This document shows positions 52,480 to 63,898 of a stretch of DNA of 64,000 nt, piece by piece. The DNA is from Thioalkalivibrio thiocyanoxidans ARh2. Its GTDB lineage: Bacteria; Pseudomonadota; Gammaproteobacteria; Ectothiorhodospirales; Ectothiorhodospiraceae. The stretch covers positions 1 through 64,000 of the forward strand of contig NZ_ARQK01000047.1 in the NCBI RefSeq assembly GCF_000385215.1, given 5' to 3'. The notes under the pieces were generated by a model that worked only from the letters and a program-made list of their open reading frames with translations, was not told where the DNA came from and made no database searches. Each line of letters begins with the position of its first letter. Position 1 is the stretch's first letter. A program made the translations under genes and the position numbers.

Positions 52480-53805
52480 ATGAGCAACACGACTACCGTG
52501 CACGTGCCGGACATCGGTGATTTCAAGGATGTCGAGATCATCGAGGTGATCGTCAGCCCCGGGGATACCGTTTCCCCCGAGGACCCGCTGATCACGCTGG
52601 AGTCCGACAAGGCCTCCATCGAGATCCCGGCCCCGCAGGGCGGCACCGTGAAGGCGCTGAAGGTGAAGGCCGGCGACCGCGTCAGCGAGGGCGACCCGAT
52701 CCTGGAACTGGAGCCCTCCGACGAGGGTGGCGGCGAGGAGGCCTCTGGCAAGGAAGACGCGTCGAAAGAGGAGACATCGTCTCCCTCGGACGCGCAGGCC
52801 GAGCCGGCCCCCGAGGACGAGAAGCCGCAGCCGTCCCCGGCACCGAAGGCCGCTGACCGGGCCGATCCGCGCCCGTCGCCCACCGAACACATCCGCGACG
52901 AATCGGCCTTCCGCAAGGCTCATGCCTCGCCGGTGGTGCGCAAGTTCGCGCGCGAACTGGGCGTGGACTTGACCAAGGTCGAGGGCTCCGGGCGCAAGGG
53001 CCGTATCCTGCGCGAGGACGTGCAGGGCTTCGTCAAGCGTGCGCTGAGCCAGGGCGCCGGTGGTGGTCTGGGAATCGAGCCGATGCCGGAGATCGACTTC
53101 TCCGAGTTCGGCCCGATCGAGACCCAGCCGCTGTCGAAGATCAACAAGCTCACCGGCAAGAACCTGCATCGCAACTGGGTCAGCGTCCCGCACGTGACCC
53201 AGTTCGACGAGGCGGATATCACCGAGCTCGAGGACTTCCGCAAGTCGCTGAAGGCCGAGTACGAGAAGAAGGGCGTGAAGGTCACCTTCCTGCCGTTCCT
53301 GATGAAGGCGGTGGTCTCCGCGCTCAAGCAGTACCCGCGCTTCAATGCCTCGCTGGATGCGACCGGCGAGAACCTGATCCTGAAGCAGTACTACAACCTC
53401 GGCATCGCGGTGGACACGCCGGACGGCCTGGTCGTCCCGGTGGTGCGCGATGTGGATCGCAAGAGCCTGGTCGACATCGCCTCCGAACTGATGGACCTGT
53501 CTCAGCGCGCCCGCGACAAGAAGCTCAAGCCCGCGGACATGCAGGGCGGCTGCCTGACCATCTCCAGCCTCGGCGGGATCGGCGGGACCCAGTTCACCCC
53601 GATCGTGAATGCCCCCGAGGTGGCGATCCTGGGCGTGTCGCGTTCCAGCATGAAGCCGGTCTGGAACGGCCAGGAGTTCGAGCCGCGCCTGATCCTGCCG
53701 CTGGCGCTGTCGTACGATCACCGGGTGATCGACGGCGCCCTGGGTGCCCGCTTCGCCACCACGCTGAGCGCGCTGCTGTCCGACATGCGCCGCATGCTTC
53801 TGTAA
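52480..53805 (+). CDS. aceF: Dihydrolipoamide acetyltransferase E2
   Basis: 441 residues. A single lipoyl domain (1-80) has Lys44 in TLESDKASIEI. An acidic Ser/Glu/Pro linker comes next, then the E3/E1-binding domain (ASPVVRKFARELGVDLTKVE). The catalytic core ends LALSYDHRVIDGALGARFA, with His in DHR. One lipoyl domain is fewer than in E. coli, but the lpd product brings its own. It lies 28 bases after aceE. Confidence 0.97.
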   Translation: MSNTTTVHVPDIGDFKDVEIIEVIVSPGDTVSPEDPLITLESDKASIEIPAPQGGTVKALKVKAGDRVSEGDPILELEPSDEGGGEEASGKEDASKEETSSPSDAQAEPAPEDEKPQPSPAPKAADRADPRPSPTEHIRDESAFRKAHASPVVRKFARELGVDLTKVEGSGRKGRILREDVQGFVKRALSQGAGGGLGIEPMPEIDFSEFGPIETQPLSKINKLTGKNLHRNWVSVPHVTQFDEADITELEDFRKSLKAEYEKKGVKVTFLPFLMKAVVSALKQYPRFNASLDATGENLILKQYYNLGIAVDTPDGLVVPVVRDVDRKSLVDIASELMDLSQRARDKKLKPADMQGGCLTISSLGGIGGTQFTPIVNAPEVAILGVSRSSMKPVWNGQEFEPRLILPLALSYDHRVIDGALGARFATTLSALLSDMRRMLL

Positions 53806-53824
53806 TCGCAACCGGAGTGACTGG

Positions 53825-55609
53825 ATGAGCCAGACGAAGACCATCGAGGTCCCGGACATCGGGGATTTCAAGGACGTCGAGATCATCGAGGTCCTGGTAC
53901 AGCCGGGCAGCGAGATCGCGCCGGAGGATCCGCTGATCACGCTGGAGTCCGACAAGGCGACTATCGACGTGCCCGCCCCCGAGGCCGGCACGGTCAAGAA
54001 GATGCACGTGAAGGTCGGGGACAAGGTATCCAAGGGCAGCAAGCTCCTGGACCTCGAAGCCAGTGGCGATGCCGCGGGTGGCGAGGATGCGGGGGCAGCC
54101 GGCGGTGACGCCAAGGCCGAATCCGCGCAACCGGAATCGGCCGCCTCGAGCGAGTCGAAGCAGGCGGCGCCCAAGGCCGCCGCCGATCCGAATACCGACA
54201 GCCAGTGCCAGGTGCTGGTGCTGGGCTCCGGCCCCGGTGGCTACACCGCCGCCTTCCGCGCCGCGGATCTGGGGCTGGACGTGGTAATGGTCGAGCGCTA
54301 CCCGCAGATCGGCGGGGTCTGCCTGAACGTCGGATGTATCCCGTCCAAGGCGCTGCTGCACGCCGGCGAGGTCCTGCACGAGGCCGAGCGCTTTGCCGCG
54401 CTGGGCATCAAGTTCGGCGAGCCGGAGATCGATCTCGACGGCCTGCGCGGCTACAAGGGCAACGCGGTCAAGAAGCTGACCGGTGGCCTGAAGCAGCTGT
54501 GCAAGCAGCGCAAGGTGCGCGTGGTGCAGGGCACGGGCGAGTTCGTCGGCGCCAACAGCATCGCCGTGGAAGGTGACGACGGCCGCGAGGTGATCGGCTT
54601 CGAGCATGCGATCATCGCGGTCGGTTCGCAGGCGATCAAGCTGCCCGGCTTCCCCTGGGACGACGAGCGGGTGATGGACTCGACCGATGCCCTCGATCTC
54701 GCCGAGATCCCCGAGCGCATGCTGGTGGTCGGCGGCGGCATTATCGGCCTGGAAATGGCCTGCGTGTACGAGTCACTGGGCAGCAAGGTCACGGTGGTCG
54801 AGCTGTCCGATACCCTGATGCCGGGCGCGGACCGCGACATCGTCCGCCCGTTCGAGAAGCGCGCGAAGAAGCGCTTCGAGAATATCTTCCTCAAGAGCAA
54901 GGTCGCCGAAGCCAAGGCCACCAAGGCCGGGATCGTCTGCCAGTTCCAGGGCGAGGCGAAGGGCCTGCCGGAAGAGGACACCTTCGACCGCGTGCTGGTC
55001 GCCGTGGGGCGCAGCCCGAACGGCGCCAAGATCAACGCGGAGGCGGCGGGTGTGCAGGTCAGCGAGCGCGGCTTCATCGAGGTCGACAGCCAGCAGCGCA
55101 CCAACGTCGAGCACATCTTCGCCATCGGCGACGTGGTCGGCCAGCCGATGCTGGCACACAAGGCGACCCACGAGGGCAAGGTCGCGGCCGAGGTGATCGC
55201 CGGGCACAAGGTGCACTTCGACGCCCGCGCGATCCCGTCGGTGGCCTACACCCATCCGGAGGTCGCCTGGATGGGCGTGACCGAGGAACAGGCGAAGGCC
55301 GACGGCATCGAGTACACCAAGGGCGTGTTCCCCTGGGCCGCCTCCGGCCGGGCGATCGCGCTGGGCGCCGAGGACGGCATGACCAAGCTGCTGTTCGACG
55401 CCGATGGCCGGGTGATCGGCGCGGGCCTGGTCGGGCCCTCCGCCGGTGATCTGATCGGCGAGGCGATGCTGGCGCTGGAGATGGGAGCGGAGATGGAAGA
55501 CATCGGTCTGACCGTGCATCCGCACCCGACCCTCAGCGAGACGGTGGCCTTCGCCGCCGAGGTCGCGCACGGTTCAATCACCGATATCCTGCCGCCCAAG
55601 AAGCGCTAG
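53825..55609 (+). CDS. lpd: Dihydrolipoamide dehydrogenase E3 with fused lipoyl domain
   Basis: 594 residues. The first 80 are a lipoyl domain almost identical in layout to that of aceF (VPDIGDFKDVEIIEVLVQPG; Lys44 in ESDKAT). An Ala-rich linker precedes the flavoprotein: GSGPGGYTAAFRAADLGLDV (FAD), redox pair Cys166-Cys171 in GGVCLNVGCIPSKAL, GGGIIGLEMACVYESLGSKV (NAD) and His in HPHPTLSETV. It reoxidises dihydrolipoyl groups. The fusion is known in other gamma/betaproteobacteria. It is the last gene of aceEF-lpd. Confidence 0.97.
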   Translation: MSQTKTIEVPDIGDFKDVEIIEVLVQPGSEIAPEDPLITLESDKATIDVPAPEAGTVKKMHVKVGDKVSKGSKLLDLEASGDAAGGEDAGAAGGDAKAESAQPESAASSESKQAAPKAAADPNTDSQCQVLVLGSGPGGYTAAFRAADLGLDVVMVERYPQIGGVCLNVGCIPSKALLHAGEVLHEAERFAALGIKFGEPEIDLDGLRGYKGNAVKKLTGGLKQLCKQRKVRVVQGTGEFVGANSIAVEGDDGREVIGFEHAIIAVGSQAIKLPGFPWDDERVMDSTDALDLAEIPERMLVVGGGIIGLEMACVYESLGSKVTVVELSDTLMPGADRDIVRPFEKRAKKRFENIFLKSKVAEAKATKAGIVCQFQGEAKGLPEEDTFDRVLVAVGRSPNGAKINAEAAGVQVSERGFIEVDSQQRTNVEHIFAIGDVVGQPMLAHKATHEGKVAAEVIAGHKVHFDARAIPSVAYTHPEVAWMGVTEEQAKADGIEYTKGVFPWAASGRAIALGAEDGMTKLLFDADGRVIGAGLVGPSAGDLIGEAMLALEMGAEMEDIGLTVHPHPTLSETVAFAAEVAHGSITDILPPKKR

Positions 55610-55614
55610 TTCCC

Positions 55615-56589
55615 GTGTCGGTACTGCGCCACCTTCCTCTCCTGTTCGCCGGGGGGCTGTGGCTGGCGTACGGAGTCGCTCAGGCAGGGGTGATGCCTCA
55701 CCGCGAGTCGCTGGAACGCAGCGACTGGCAGGTGATCGAGCTGGACGATGCCTGCCGCATCGAGCAGGGCGTTCGTCACGGCGGGACGCTGCGCTTCGAG
55801 ACCCGGCCGGGGCTGGCCCTTCGCGCCTTCTGGCGTGCCCCCTACGCGATGCCCGAGGATGCCTCCGCGCGGCTGCGCACCGGGGCCCCGGAGTGGCTGG
55901 GGGCGAGTCCGAAGTCGCCCCTGGATCTGGAGTTGCGTGCCGAGCGGCCGGATCGCTTCCGGGTGCCGGATGCGCAGGTTCAGGCGCTCAAGGCCCGCCT
56001 TCTGGTGGGGCATGACGTGCGCGTCGATTTCCCCGGTGCCGAGGACGCGGTGCATTTTCGTGGCATTCGTTTTGCCCAGCGCGCCGAGGCCTTCGAGGCC
56101 TGCTACACCGGTGCCGAGGGCCCGGATGTCGGGGCGCTGGATCGCTGGTCGGTGTATTTCGCAACTGGCAGCCGCGAGCTGGATTCCAGGGGGCGCGCGA
56201 CGGTGGCCCGCGCGGCCGATACCCTGCGTACGGTGGAACGGCCGCGGGTGCGCCTGGTTGGGCTGACCGACGCCGAGGGCCCGCGCGGGCTGAACGAGCG
56301 CCTGAGCCGCCAGCGTGCGGAGGCAGTGCGCGCGGCGCTGATCAAGGCGGGCGTGCCGGAAGATGGATTGACGGTCGAGGCCGGCGGCGTTGACCCGGAG
56401 GCGGACGGCGAGCGCGAGGGGTCGCGCCGAGTGGACATCTGGTGGCTGGGCGGGACGGATGCCGCAGCCGAGCCATCCTCCGGTGCGGAAACGGCTGACG
56501 AGACCGGCCCCGAGGAGTTGCCGCCGGCCGAACCGCTGGCGGTGCCCGACTCGACCGTCGGCGTCCCCGACTCCGCGGGCTGGCAGTGA
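55615..56589 (+). CDS. OmpA C-terminal domain envelope protein
   Basis: 324 residues with a GTG start five bases after lpd. A signal peptide ([20 protein letters not shown], cleavage near AQAG) and a unique 160-residue middle domain come first. The OmpA-like domain at about 178-285 has [20 protein letters not shown], then [20 protein letters not shown]. The C-terminal tail is acidic/Pro-rich. Predicted periplasmic or outer-membrane, perhaps peptidoglycan-binding. The middle domain was not recognised. Odd placement: between a metabolic operon and argG. Confidence 0.8.
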   Translation: MSVLRHLPLLFAGGLWLAYGVAQAGVMPHRESLERSDWQVIELDDACRIEQGVRHGGTLRFETRPGLALRAFWRAPYAMPEDASARLRTGAPEWLGASPKSPLDLELRAERPDRFRVPDAQVQALKARLLVGHDVRVDFPGAEDAVHFRGIRFAQRAEAFEACYTGAEGPDVGALDRWSVYFATGSRELDSRGRATVARAADTLRTVERPRVRLVGLTDAEGPRGLNERLSRQRAEAVRAALIKAGVPEDGLTVEAGGVDPEADGEREGSRRVDIWWLGGTDAAAEPSSGAETADETGPEELPPAEPLAVPDSTVGVPDSAGWQ

Positions 56590-56644
56590 AGCCCGTCACA
56601 AAACCGACTATAACTCTCAAGACGAAACAAGGATTGGCATTCCC

Positions 56645-57868
<1,224 letters not shown>

Positions 57869-57869
57869 G

Positions 57870-59873
57870 ATGAGCCCGCGCGCGGATGTCCGCCGGTCAC
57901 TTGGGGGCCTGTTGCAGGCAAGCAGGGCCAGCCTTGGCGGCGTGCTTCTATTGTGGTGCCTGGTGTCTGGTGCGCTGCTGGCGGCCCCGGTGGGGGCCGA
58001 ACCCCAGTCGGCCGAGCGCGAACTGGTGTTCGGGGTGCTGGCGCATCGCGGCGCGGACGTGGCGCGCGAGCAGTGGACGCCGTTCGCCGAGTACCTGGAG
58101 CAGGCCCTGGACGGCATTCAGGTGCGCCTGGTGCCGGTCGATAACGATTCCCTGCAGGCCGGGGCCGCCGAGGACCGCTTCGACCTGGTGCTGACCAATT
58201 CCGGCTCCTACGTGATGCTGGAGCAACGGCACGGCATCTCCCGTATCGCGACCATGCTCCCGGCCGAGGTCGGACGCGAGGAAGACCGCTTTGGGGCCGT
58301 GGTCGTCGCGCACGAGGATCGCACGGACCTGGTCGAGCTCGGCGACCTGGAAGGGCAGCGGATCTCCGCGGTGCACCCGGATGCCTTCGGCGGCTGGTGG
58401 ATGGCCTGGCGCGAACTGCAGGCGTCCGGACTGGACATCGAGAGGGATCTGGAGGGCGTGGCGTTCACCGGCTTCCCGGTTTCCAGGGGCGTGGACCGGG
58501 TGCTGGCGGGCGATGTGGATGCTGCGACCTTCCGGACCGGCATCCTTGAGGACCTGCGCGAACAGGGTGACCCGCGGGTCGACCAGTTGCGCCTGGTGGG
58601 CGAGCGGGCCGTGCCTGGCTTCCCCTATCGGACCTCCACGCGTCTGTACCCGGAGTGGCCGCTGGCGATGCGCGGGGACCTCGACGCCGAAATCGCCCAG
58701 GCTGTTCTGCGTACCATTCTGGAGCTGGATGTCGAGCACCCGGTGAGCCAGGCGGCCGGGATTGCGGGCTGGGCCGCGCCGCGCTCCTACGAGGACGTGC
58801 ATGGCCTGATGTACGAACTGGGTGTCGGGCTCTATGCGCCGGAGCCGTTTGCACTGTGGCGGTTGGCGCGTGACAACCTGGTGGTGTTGCTGGCCGTGCT
58901 TGTGGCGGGTGTCGCACTCATTCTGTTGTACGTACTGCGGGTGCATTCCCGCATGCGTACCGCGGGTCACAACTTGCGTCGGGCGATGGGCGCGATCCCG
59001 AACGCGGTGATTACCCTGGATGCCCGCGGTGGGGTCGCCTACATGAATCCCGCGGCCGAGGAGATGGCGGGACTGCGCCGCTTGCAGGTATTGGGCTGCA
59101 GCCTCGAGCAGGTACTGGATCTGCGGGAGATGGGTACGGATCGTCCGCTGGGTGCGGACCGGTCCGAGCCCTTGGCCGCGGACTCGGAGGACTCGACCGA
59201 GGCTCGCCTGGTGACCCCGGACGGGCAGGAGCGGATCGTGCGCATTGACCGTACATCGCTGGATCCAGTGGCGGGGAGCTCGGTGCGCACGTTGCTGGTG
59301 CTGACCGATATCTCCGAGGAACGCGAGCTGGTGGACCGGTTGGTGCATGAAGCGAGTCACGATCCGCTAACCGGTTTGTTGAACCGGCGCGCATTCGAGC
59401 GCGAGATGCAGCGCGCGATGGACAATGCGCGGGAATACTCATCGGTGGCGAGTCTGCTGCTGGTGGATCTGGACTATTTCAAGGCGGTGAATGACCGCCA
59501 TGGCCACCGGGTGGGCGACGAGCTGCTGCGACGGGTGGCGACGATCCTGCGCCAACTGACGCGTTCCCGTGATGCCGTCGCCCGAATCGGTGGGGACGAG
59601 TTCGCGGTGATCGCCTACGACACGGATGCCGAACAGGGCCAGGTCCTGGGGCGGCGCATTTGCAGCGCCCTGGGTGATCGGCCGTTGCAGGTGGAGGCGA
59701 GGGACGTCACCATTGGGGCCTCGGTGGGCGTGGTCCAGCTAGGGGCGGGCCTGCCGGACGTGGAGGCGGCCTTTGTGGCCGCCGATCGGGCCTGCTATGC
59801 CGCCAAGAGTGAGGGTCGCGGCCAGGTCGGCGTGGCTCGCAAGGCGGATATTCATCCCATCACCGGTTCCTGA
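57870..59873 (+). CDS. Membrane sensor diguanylate cyclase: PhnD-like, PAS, GGDEF
   Basis: 667 residues; the ATG lies one base after the argG stop. A signal/anchor (GVLLLWCLVSGALLAAPVGA) leads to a periplasmic PhnD-type substrate-binding domain (about 50-310; LVFGVLAHRGADVAREQWTP, DLVLTNSGSYVMLEQRHGIS). A membrane helix (VVLLAVLVAGVALILLYVLR), a PAS domain (IPNAVITLDARGGVAYMNPA) and a GGDEF domain with intact GGDEF at 574-578 follow. It makes c-di-GMP; the ligand is unknown, perhaps an oxyanion or phosphonate. No EAL domain. Confidence 0.88.
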   Translation: MSPRADVRRSLGGLLQASRASLGGVLLLWCLVSGALLAAPVGAEPQSAERELVFGVLAHRGADVAREQWTPFAEYLEQALDGIQVRLVPVDNDSLQAGAAEDRFDLVLTNSGSYVMLEQRHGISRIATMLPAEVGREEDRFGAVVVAHEDRTDLVELGDLEGQRISAVHPDAFGGWWMAWRELQASGLDIERDLEGVAFTGFPVSRGVDRVLAGDVDAATFRTGILEDLREQGDPRVDQLRLVGERAVPGFPYRTSTRLYPEWPLAMRGDLDAEIAQAVLRTILELDVEHPVSQAAGIAGWAAPRSYEDVHGLMYELGVGLYAPEPFALWRLARDNLVVLLAVLVAGVALILLYVLRVHSRMRTAGHNLRRAMGAIPNAVITLDARGGVAYMNPAAEEMAGLRRLQVLGCSLEQVLDLREMGTDRPLGADRSEPLAADSEDSTEARLVTPDGQERIVRIDRTSLDPVAGSSVRTLLVLTDISEERELVDRLVHEASHDPLTGLLNRRAFEREMQRAMDNAREYSSVASLLLVDLDYFKAVNDRHGHRVGDELLRRVATILRQLTRSRDAVARIGGDEFAVIAYDTDAEQGQVLGRRICSALGDRPLQVEARDVTIGASVGVVQLGAGLPDVEAAFVAADRACYAAKSEGRGQVGVARKADIHPITGS

Positions 59874-59905
59874 CGCCCAGCGTCGGGCGCGGGAAAAGGA
59901 ATCGT

Positions 59906-60691
59906 ATGTCGGTTGTTGCCCATTTGCGTATGGGGTTCGCGGCCCTCGTGGTGCTGATCCTTTCAGGCTGTGCCAGCGTGCCCAGTGAGGACCGCCATCC
60001 GGACGATCCCTGGGAGTCGTACAACCGGGTGGTGTTCGAGATCAACGACGACTTTGATCAGGCCCTGCTGCGCCCTGCAGCGGTCCAGTACCGGCGCCTT
60101 CCGCAGCCGGTCCAGAGCGGGGTGGGAAACTTCTTTTCCAACCTCAATGACTTCACGGTCCTGTTTAACAACCTGTTGCAGGGCAACCTGGAGAATGCCG
60201 CCTCGGATACCGGGCGCATCATGTTCAACACGACCTTCGGGCTGCTCGGCCTGATCGACGTGGCCTCGCCGATGGGGCTCGAGAAGAACAACGAGGACTT
60301 CGGTCAGACCCTGGGGGCCTGGGGCGTGGCACGCGGGCCGTATCTGCAACTGCCGCTCCTGGGGCCCAGTACCGCCCGGGACGCCCCGGCGCGTCTGGTC
60401 GATGGCTATACCAGCCCCCTCTATCACACGAACCTGCGCACCGATCATACCGGCTGGTGGGCGGGTGTGGTTGCCCTGGACGTGGTCGACATGCGCGCCG
60501 GGCTGATCCCGACGGAGCGCATGCTGGAGCAGATCTCCGACGACCGTTACATCGCCATCCGCGAGGCCTACCTGCAGCGCCGTGATTTCCTGGTGCGCGG
60601 GGCCTCGGACGAGCGCGCCACCGAGATGCTGGACGAGCTTGACGAACTCGAGGCCCTGGAGGCGATGGAAGCCGAGGAGGACATGGATTGA
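59906..60691 (+). CDS. mlaA: Outer-membrane lipid asymmetry lipoprotein MlaA (VacJ)
   Basis: 261 residues. The lipobox LILSGC gives Cys22. The family blocks are DDPWESYNRVVFEINDDFDQ, NFFSNLNDFTVLFNNLLQGN, RIMFNTTFGLLGLIDVASPM and DFGQTLGAWGVARGPYLQLP. It removes misplaced phospholipids from the outer leaflet, passing them to MlaC. The C-terminus is an acidic repeat (EMLDELDELEALEAMEAEED). It is not next to mlaBCDEF in this window. The next gene starts at TTG overlapping its stop. Confidence 0.95.
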   Translation: MSVVAHLRMGFAALVVLILSGCASVPSEDRHPDDPWESYNRVVFEINDDFDQALLRPAAVQYRRLPQPVQSGVGNFFSNLNDFTVLFNNLLQGNLENAASDTGRIMFNTTFGLLGLIDVASPMGLEKNNEDFGQTLGAWGVARGPYLQLPLLGPSTARDAPARLVDGYTSPLYHTNLRTDHTGWWAGVVALDVVDMRAGLIPTERMLEQISDDRYIAIREAYLQRRDFLVRGASDERATEMLDELDELEALEAMEAEEDMD

Positions 60692-61197
60692 ACAGCCTCT
60701 GGACCATGCTGGACATCCTGCGTCTGCGGCGTGGGCCCCAGGACCTTCCGCCTGATATCGGTACGCTGATCTTCTGGCTCGGGGTCGCCCTGGTCACGGG
60801 CATGGCGGTCGGCATCCCGATGTACGGCACGGGGCAGGCCCTGGTCCTGAATGTGCTCGATCTGGTTGTCCTGTATATGTTCATTGCCGTGGTGCTGCGC
60901 ATGGGAGGGGTGCCCGACCGCTGGCTGCAGACCTTTACCGCAATGGCCGGAACCGGGGCCCTGCTGGGCCTGCTGATGGCCCTGTTGATGCTGATCGATG
61001 CCCCGACCGACCCGGAGGAGGTCTCCACCGGGGCCCTGCTGGCCCTGCTGACGCTGGTGGGCTGGCTGCTGCTGGTGTTCGGACACATCCTGCAGCAGGC
61101 CCTGGAGCTCGGCAGCCGCTTTATCGGCATGCTGATCGCGCTGGGCTATGTGGTGGTCTCCAGCGTGATTACCCAGGTGGCCCTGGGGGCACTGTAG
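60688..61197 (+). CDS. Small polytopic membrane protein, function unknown
   Basis: 169 residues, four predicted helices: LIFWLGVALVTGMAVGIPMY, LVLNVLDLVVLYMFIAVVLR, GALLGLLMALLMLIDAP and GALLALLTLVGWLLLVFGHI, then a fifth near the end. The TTG start overlaps the mlaA stop (TTGA); its own stop overlaps the mpl GTG start. Wedged in the mlaA-mpl operon. It may fit the Yip1-like fold of small membrane proteins, but I cannot assign a family. A link to envelope lipid or peptidoglycan metabolism is inferred from context. Confidence 0.75.
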   Translation: MNSLWTMLDILRLRRGPQDLPPDIGTLIFWLGVALVTGMAVGIPMYGTGQALVLNVLDLVVLYMFIAVVLRMGGVPDRWLQTFTAMAGTGALLGLLMALLMLIDAPTDPEEVSTGALLALLTLVGWLLLVFGHILQQALELGSRFIGMLIALGYVVVSSVITQVALGAL

Positions 61198-62600
61198 TGA
61201 ACACGGACCGTCTGCACATCCTCGGGATCGGCGGGACCTTTATGGGCGGGCTGGCCCAGCTCGCCCGGGCGCGCGGCTACCAGGTCACCGGTTCCGATCA
61301 GAAGCTGTACCCGCCGATGAGCGAGCAGCTGGAGCAGGCCGGCATCCCCTATCACGAGGGCCATGACCCGGCGACCCTGCCGGATACGGGGCCGGTCGTG
61401 GTCGGCAACGTGATGACCCGCGGCATGCCGATCATCGAGGCCCTGCTGGATCGCGGCCTGCCCTACACCTCCGGTCCGCAGTGGCTGGCCGAACATGTGC
61501 TGCATGACCGCTGGGTGCTGGCGGTGGCCGGAACCCACGGCAAGACCACGACCGCGAGCCTGCTGGCCTGGATCCTGGAATATGCCGGGCTGAGCCCGGG
61601 GTTCCTGATCGGGGGCGTGCCCGGCAACTTCGGCGTCAGCGCGCGGATGGGCGAGGCCCCGTTCTTCGTGATCGAGGCGGACGAATACGACTCCGCGTTC
61701 TTCGATAAGCGCGCCAAGTTCGTCCACTACCGGCCGCGCACCCTGGTGCTGAACAACCTCGAGTTCGATCACGCGGACATCTACCCGGACCTGGCCGCGA
61801 TCGAACGTCAGTTCCATCACCTGGTGCGTACCATCCCCGGCCAGGGCCTGATCCTGGCGCCCGCAGGCGATGCCGCGCTGGAGCGTGTGCTGGAGATGGG
61901 TTGCTGGACGCCGGTGGAGCGCATCACCACCGACCCGGACACCGGGGATACCGAGGCCCTCGGGGCACGGCCTTTGAATGACGATGCCTCGGAGTTCGAG
62001 GTGCTGGCCAACGGGGTGGTTCAGGGGCGGGTGGCCTGGGAGATGACGGGGCAGCACAACCTGTCCAATGCCCTGGCCGCGCTCGGTGCGGCCCGCCATG
62101 CCGGGGTACCGCTGGCCGCGGGGATCGCGGCCCTGCCGGGTTTCCGCGGTGTGCGCCGGCGTCAGGAGCTGCGCGCCGACATCGACGGGATCCGGGTGAT
62201 CGACGACTTCGCCCATCACCCGACTGCGATCCGACTGACCCTGGAAGGCCTGCGGGGCCGCGTTGCCGCCGGTGGGCGGTTGATCGCGGTGCTGGAACCG
62301 CGTTCCAACACCATGCGCATGGGGGTGCATGCCGAGGCCCTGGGGGCCGCCCTGGAGCGCGCGGATGCGGTGCATCTCTATCATGCCCCGGAGATCGACT
62401 GGTCCACCACGGGCCTCGAGCGCCGCCTCGGCGAGCGCCTGTCGGTCGCGCGCGGGATTGAGGCCCTGATGGGCGGTATTCTGTCGAACGTGCGTGCGGG
62501 CGATACGCTGGTCATCATGAGCAATGGTGGTTTCGATGGCCTGCACCAGCGTCTGATCGCCGGTTTGCAGTCACGTGAATCCTCGGGGACCCCCGCATGA
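61197..62600 (+). CDS. mpl: UDP-N-acetylmuramate:L-alanyl-gamma-D-glutamyl-meso-DAP ligase
   Basis: 467 residues, GTG start sharing a base with the previous stop. Mur-ligase fold: [20 protein letters not shown] (UDP-sugar domain), ATP loop [40 protein letters not shown] and [20 protein letters not shown]. MurC is excluded because the Mpl-type [20 protein letters not shown] is present. It recycles murein tripeptide. ubiX overlaps its end by four bases. Confidence 0.95.
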   Translation: MNTDRLHILGIGGTFMGGLAQLARARGYQVTGSDQKLYPPMSEQLEQAGIPYHEGHDPATLPDTGPVVVGNVMTRGMPIIEALLDRGLPYTSGPQWLAEHVLHDRWVLAVAGTHGKTTTASLLAWILEYAGLSPGFLIGGVPGNFGVSARMGEAPFFVIEADEYDSAFFDKRAKFVHYRPRTLVLNNLEFDHADIYPDLAAIERQFHHLVRTIPGQGLILAPAGDAALERVLEMGCWTPVERITTDPDTGDTEALGARPLNDDASEFEVLANGVVQGRVAWEMTGQHNLSNALAALGAARHAGVPLAAGIAALPGFRGVRRRQELRADIDGIRVIDDFAHHPTAIRLTLEGLRGRVAAGGRLIAVLEPRSNTMRMGVHAEALGAALERADAVHLYHAPEIDWSTTGLERRLGERLSVARGIEALMGGILSNVRAGDTLVIMSNGGFDGLHQRLIAGLQSRESSGTPA

Positions 62601-63235
62601 GTGGACAGCCACGCTCGATCGCCCTGGCCCTGACTGGTGCCTCCGGCGCGCCCTACGGGCTGCGCATGCTGGAGTGCCTGGTCCAGGCGGGGGTGCAGGT
62701 GCATCTGATGCTGTCGAAGCCGGCACAGGTGGTACTGGGCCTGGAGACCGATCTCGATGTGCCCGGGCGTCCGGCCGAGATCGCGCGATTTTTCGGCGAG
62801 CGCCATGGGGCGGCCGAAGGACAGATCCGTTGCTACGGGCCCGAGCAGTGGACTGCTCCGGTGGCCAGCGGCTCGGCCGTGCCGGAGGCGATGGTGGTCT
62901 GCCCCTGCACCACGGCGACCGTCTCGGCGATCGCGACCGGGGCCTCGCGCGGGCTGATCGAGCGGGCGGCGGATGTGGTGCTCAAGGAGCGGCGCAGGCT
63001 GGTGCTGGTGGTGCGCGAGACGCCATTTTCCGAGATCCACCTGGAGAACATGCTGCGCCTGGCGCGCATGGGTGTGGTGGTGATGCCGGCCAATCCGGCC
63101 TTTTATCATCGGCCGCAATCCATCGACGATCTGGTCGACTTTATGGTGGCGCGAGTGCTGGACCATCTGGGCATCGAGCATGCCCTGGGCCCGCGTTGGG
63201 GCGAGGCGTCCTTGCCGCCGGAGGATCCGGCATGA
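62597..63235 (+). CDS. ubiX: Flavin prenyltransferase
   Basis: 212 residues. UbiX pattern: [60 protein letters not shown] and [20 protein letters not shown]. It makes prenylated FMN for the UbiD decarboxylase in ubiquinone synthesis. The mpl-ubiX order with four-base overlap is also found in pseudomonads. It is followed by the LON-domain gene with another four-base overlap. Confidence 0.95.
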   Translation: MSGQPRSIALALTGASGAPYGLRMLECLVQAGVQVHLMLSKPAQVVLGLETDLDVPGRPAEIARFFGERHGAAEGQIRCYGPEQWTAPVASGSAVPEAMVVCPCTTATVSAIATGASRGLIERAADVVLKERRRLVLVVRETPFSEIHLENMLRLARMGVVVMPANPAFYHRPQSIDDLVDFMVARVLDHLGIEHALGPRWGEASLPPEDPA

Positions 63236-63840
63236 CGACCCTGCCTCTGTTCCCGCTGAATACCGTGCTGTTTCCGGAGGGGCTGCTGCCGCTGCGGATC
63301 TTCGAGACGCGCTATCTCGACATGGTGCGCCGCTGCCTGCGTGAGGACGGGCGCTTCGTGATCGTCGCGATCGAGCCCGATACCGAGTCCGGTGCGCCCC
63401 GCCCGGAGGCCGAGACGGATCCTTCGGTCGGCTTCCATCCGATCGGGACCGAGGTCGCGATCGTCGACTGGGACCAGCGGCCGGACGGCCTGCTCGGGAT
63501 CCTGGTCAAGGGCGAGCGCCGCCACCAGCTTCACAACCCGCGCCGGGCCGATGACGGCCTCTGGCTGGCGGAGGTCGAGCCGCTGCAGGAGCGCCCCGAC
63601 GTCAGCCTGCCGGTGGACTATGCCTCGCTGGCGGACCTGCTCGAGCGGCTGCTGGACCAGCTCGGTACGCCCTGGTCGCATCTGGAGCGACGCTTCGACG
63701 ACTCCTCCTGGGTGGTCGGGCGGCTGACGGAGCTGCTGCCGATCGATCTCGAGGTCAAGCAGCAGCTGCTGGAGGCGGACGACCCGATCGAGCGCCTGGA
63801 ACGCCTGCGAGCGGCCATGCTCGCGGCATCGAAATCCTGA
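63232..63840 (+). CDS. LON substrate-binding domain protein
   Basis: 202 residues. [20 protein letters not shown] and [14 protein letters not shown] are the N-terminal Lon (PUA-like) signature; [20 protein letters not shown] follows, then a helical C-terminus. No AAA+ or protease domain is present, so it is not Lon itself. Role unknown; perhaps an adaptor or redox/stress protein. It overlaps ubiX by four bases. Confidence 0.9.
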   Translation: MTTLPLFPLNTVLFPEGLLPLRIFETRYLDMVRRCLREDGRFVIVAIEPDTESGAPRPEAETDPSVGFHPIGTEVAIVDWDQRPDGLLGILVKGERRHQLHNPRRADDGLWLAEVEPLQERPDVSLPVDYASLADLLERLLDQLGTPWSHLERRFDDSSWVVGRLTELLPIDLEVKQQLLEADDPIERLERLRAAMLAASKS

Positions 63841-63898
63841 AACCCTGCGGCGGGGCTGTTAAGGTTTCGGCACACACTTCGAATTGGAGCCCGCCATC

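Noticed and set aside
49662-52916. 1084-codon open frame on the minus strand opposite aceE/aceF
   Set aside because: Product is low-complexity His/Gly/Arg/Val-rich; it mirrors GC-rich codons of aceE and has no family motif. A shadow frame.
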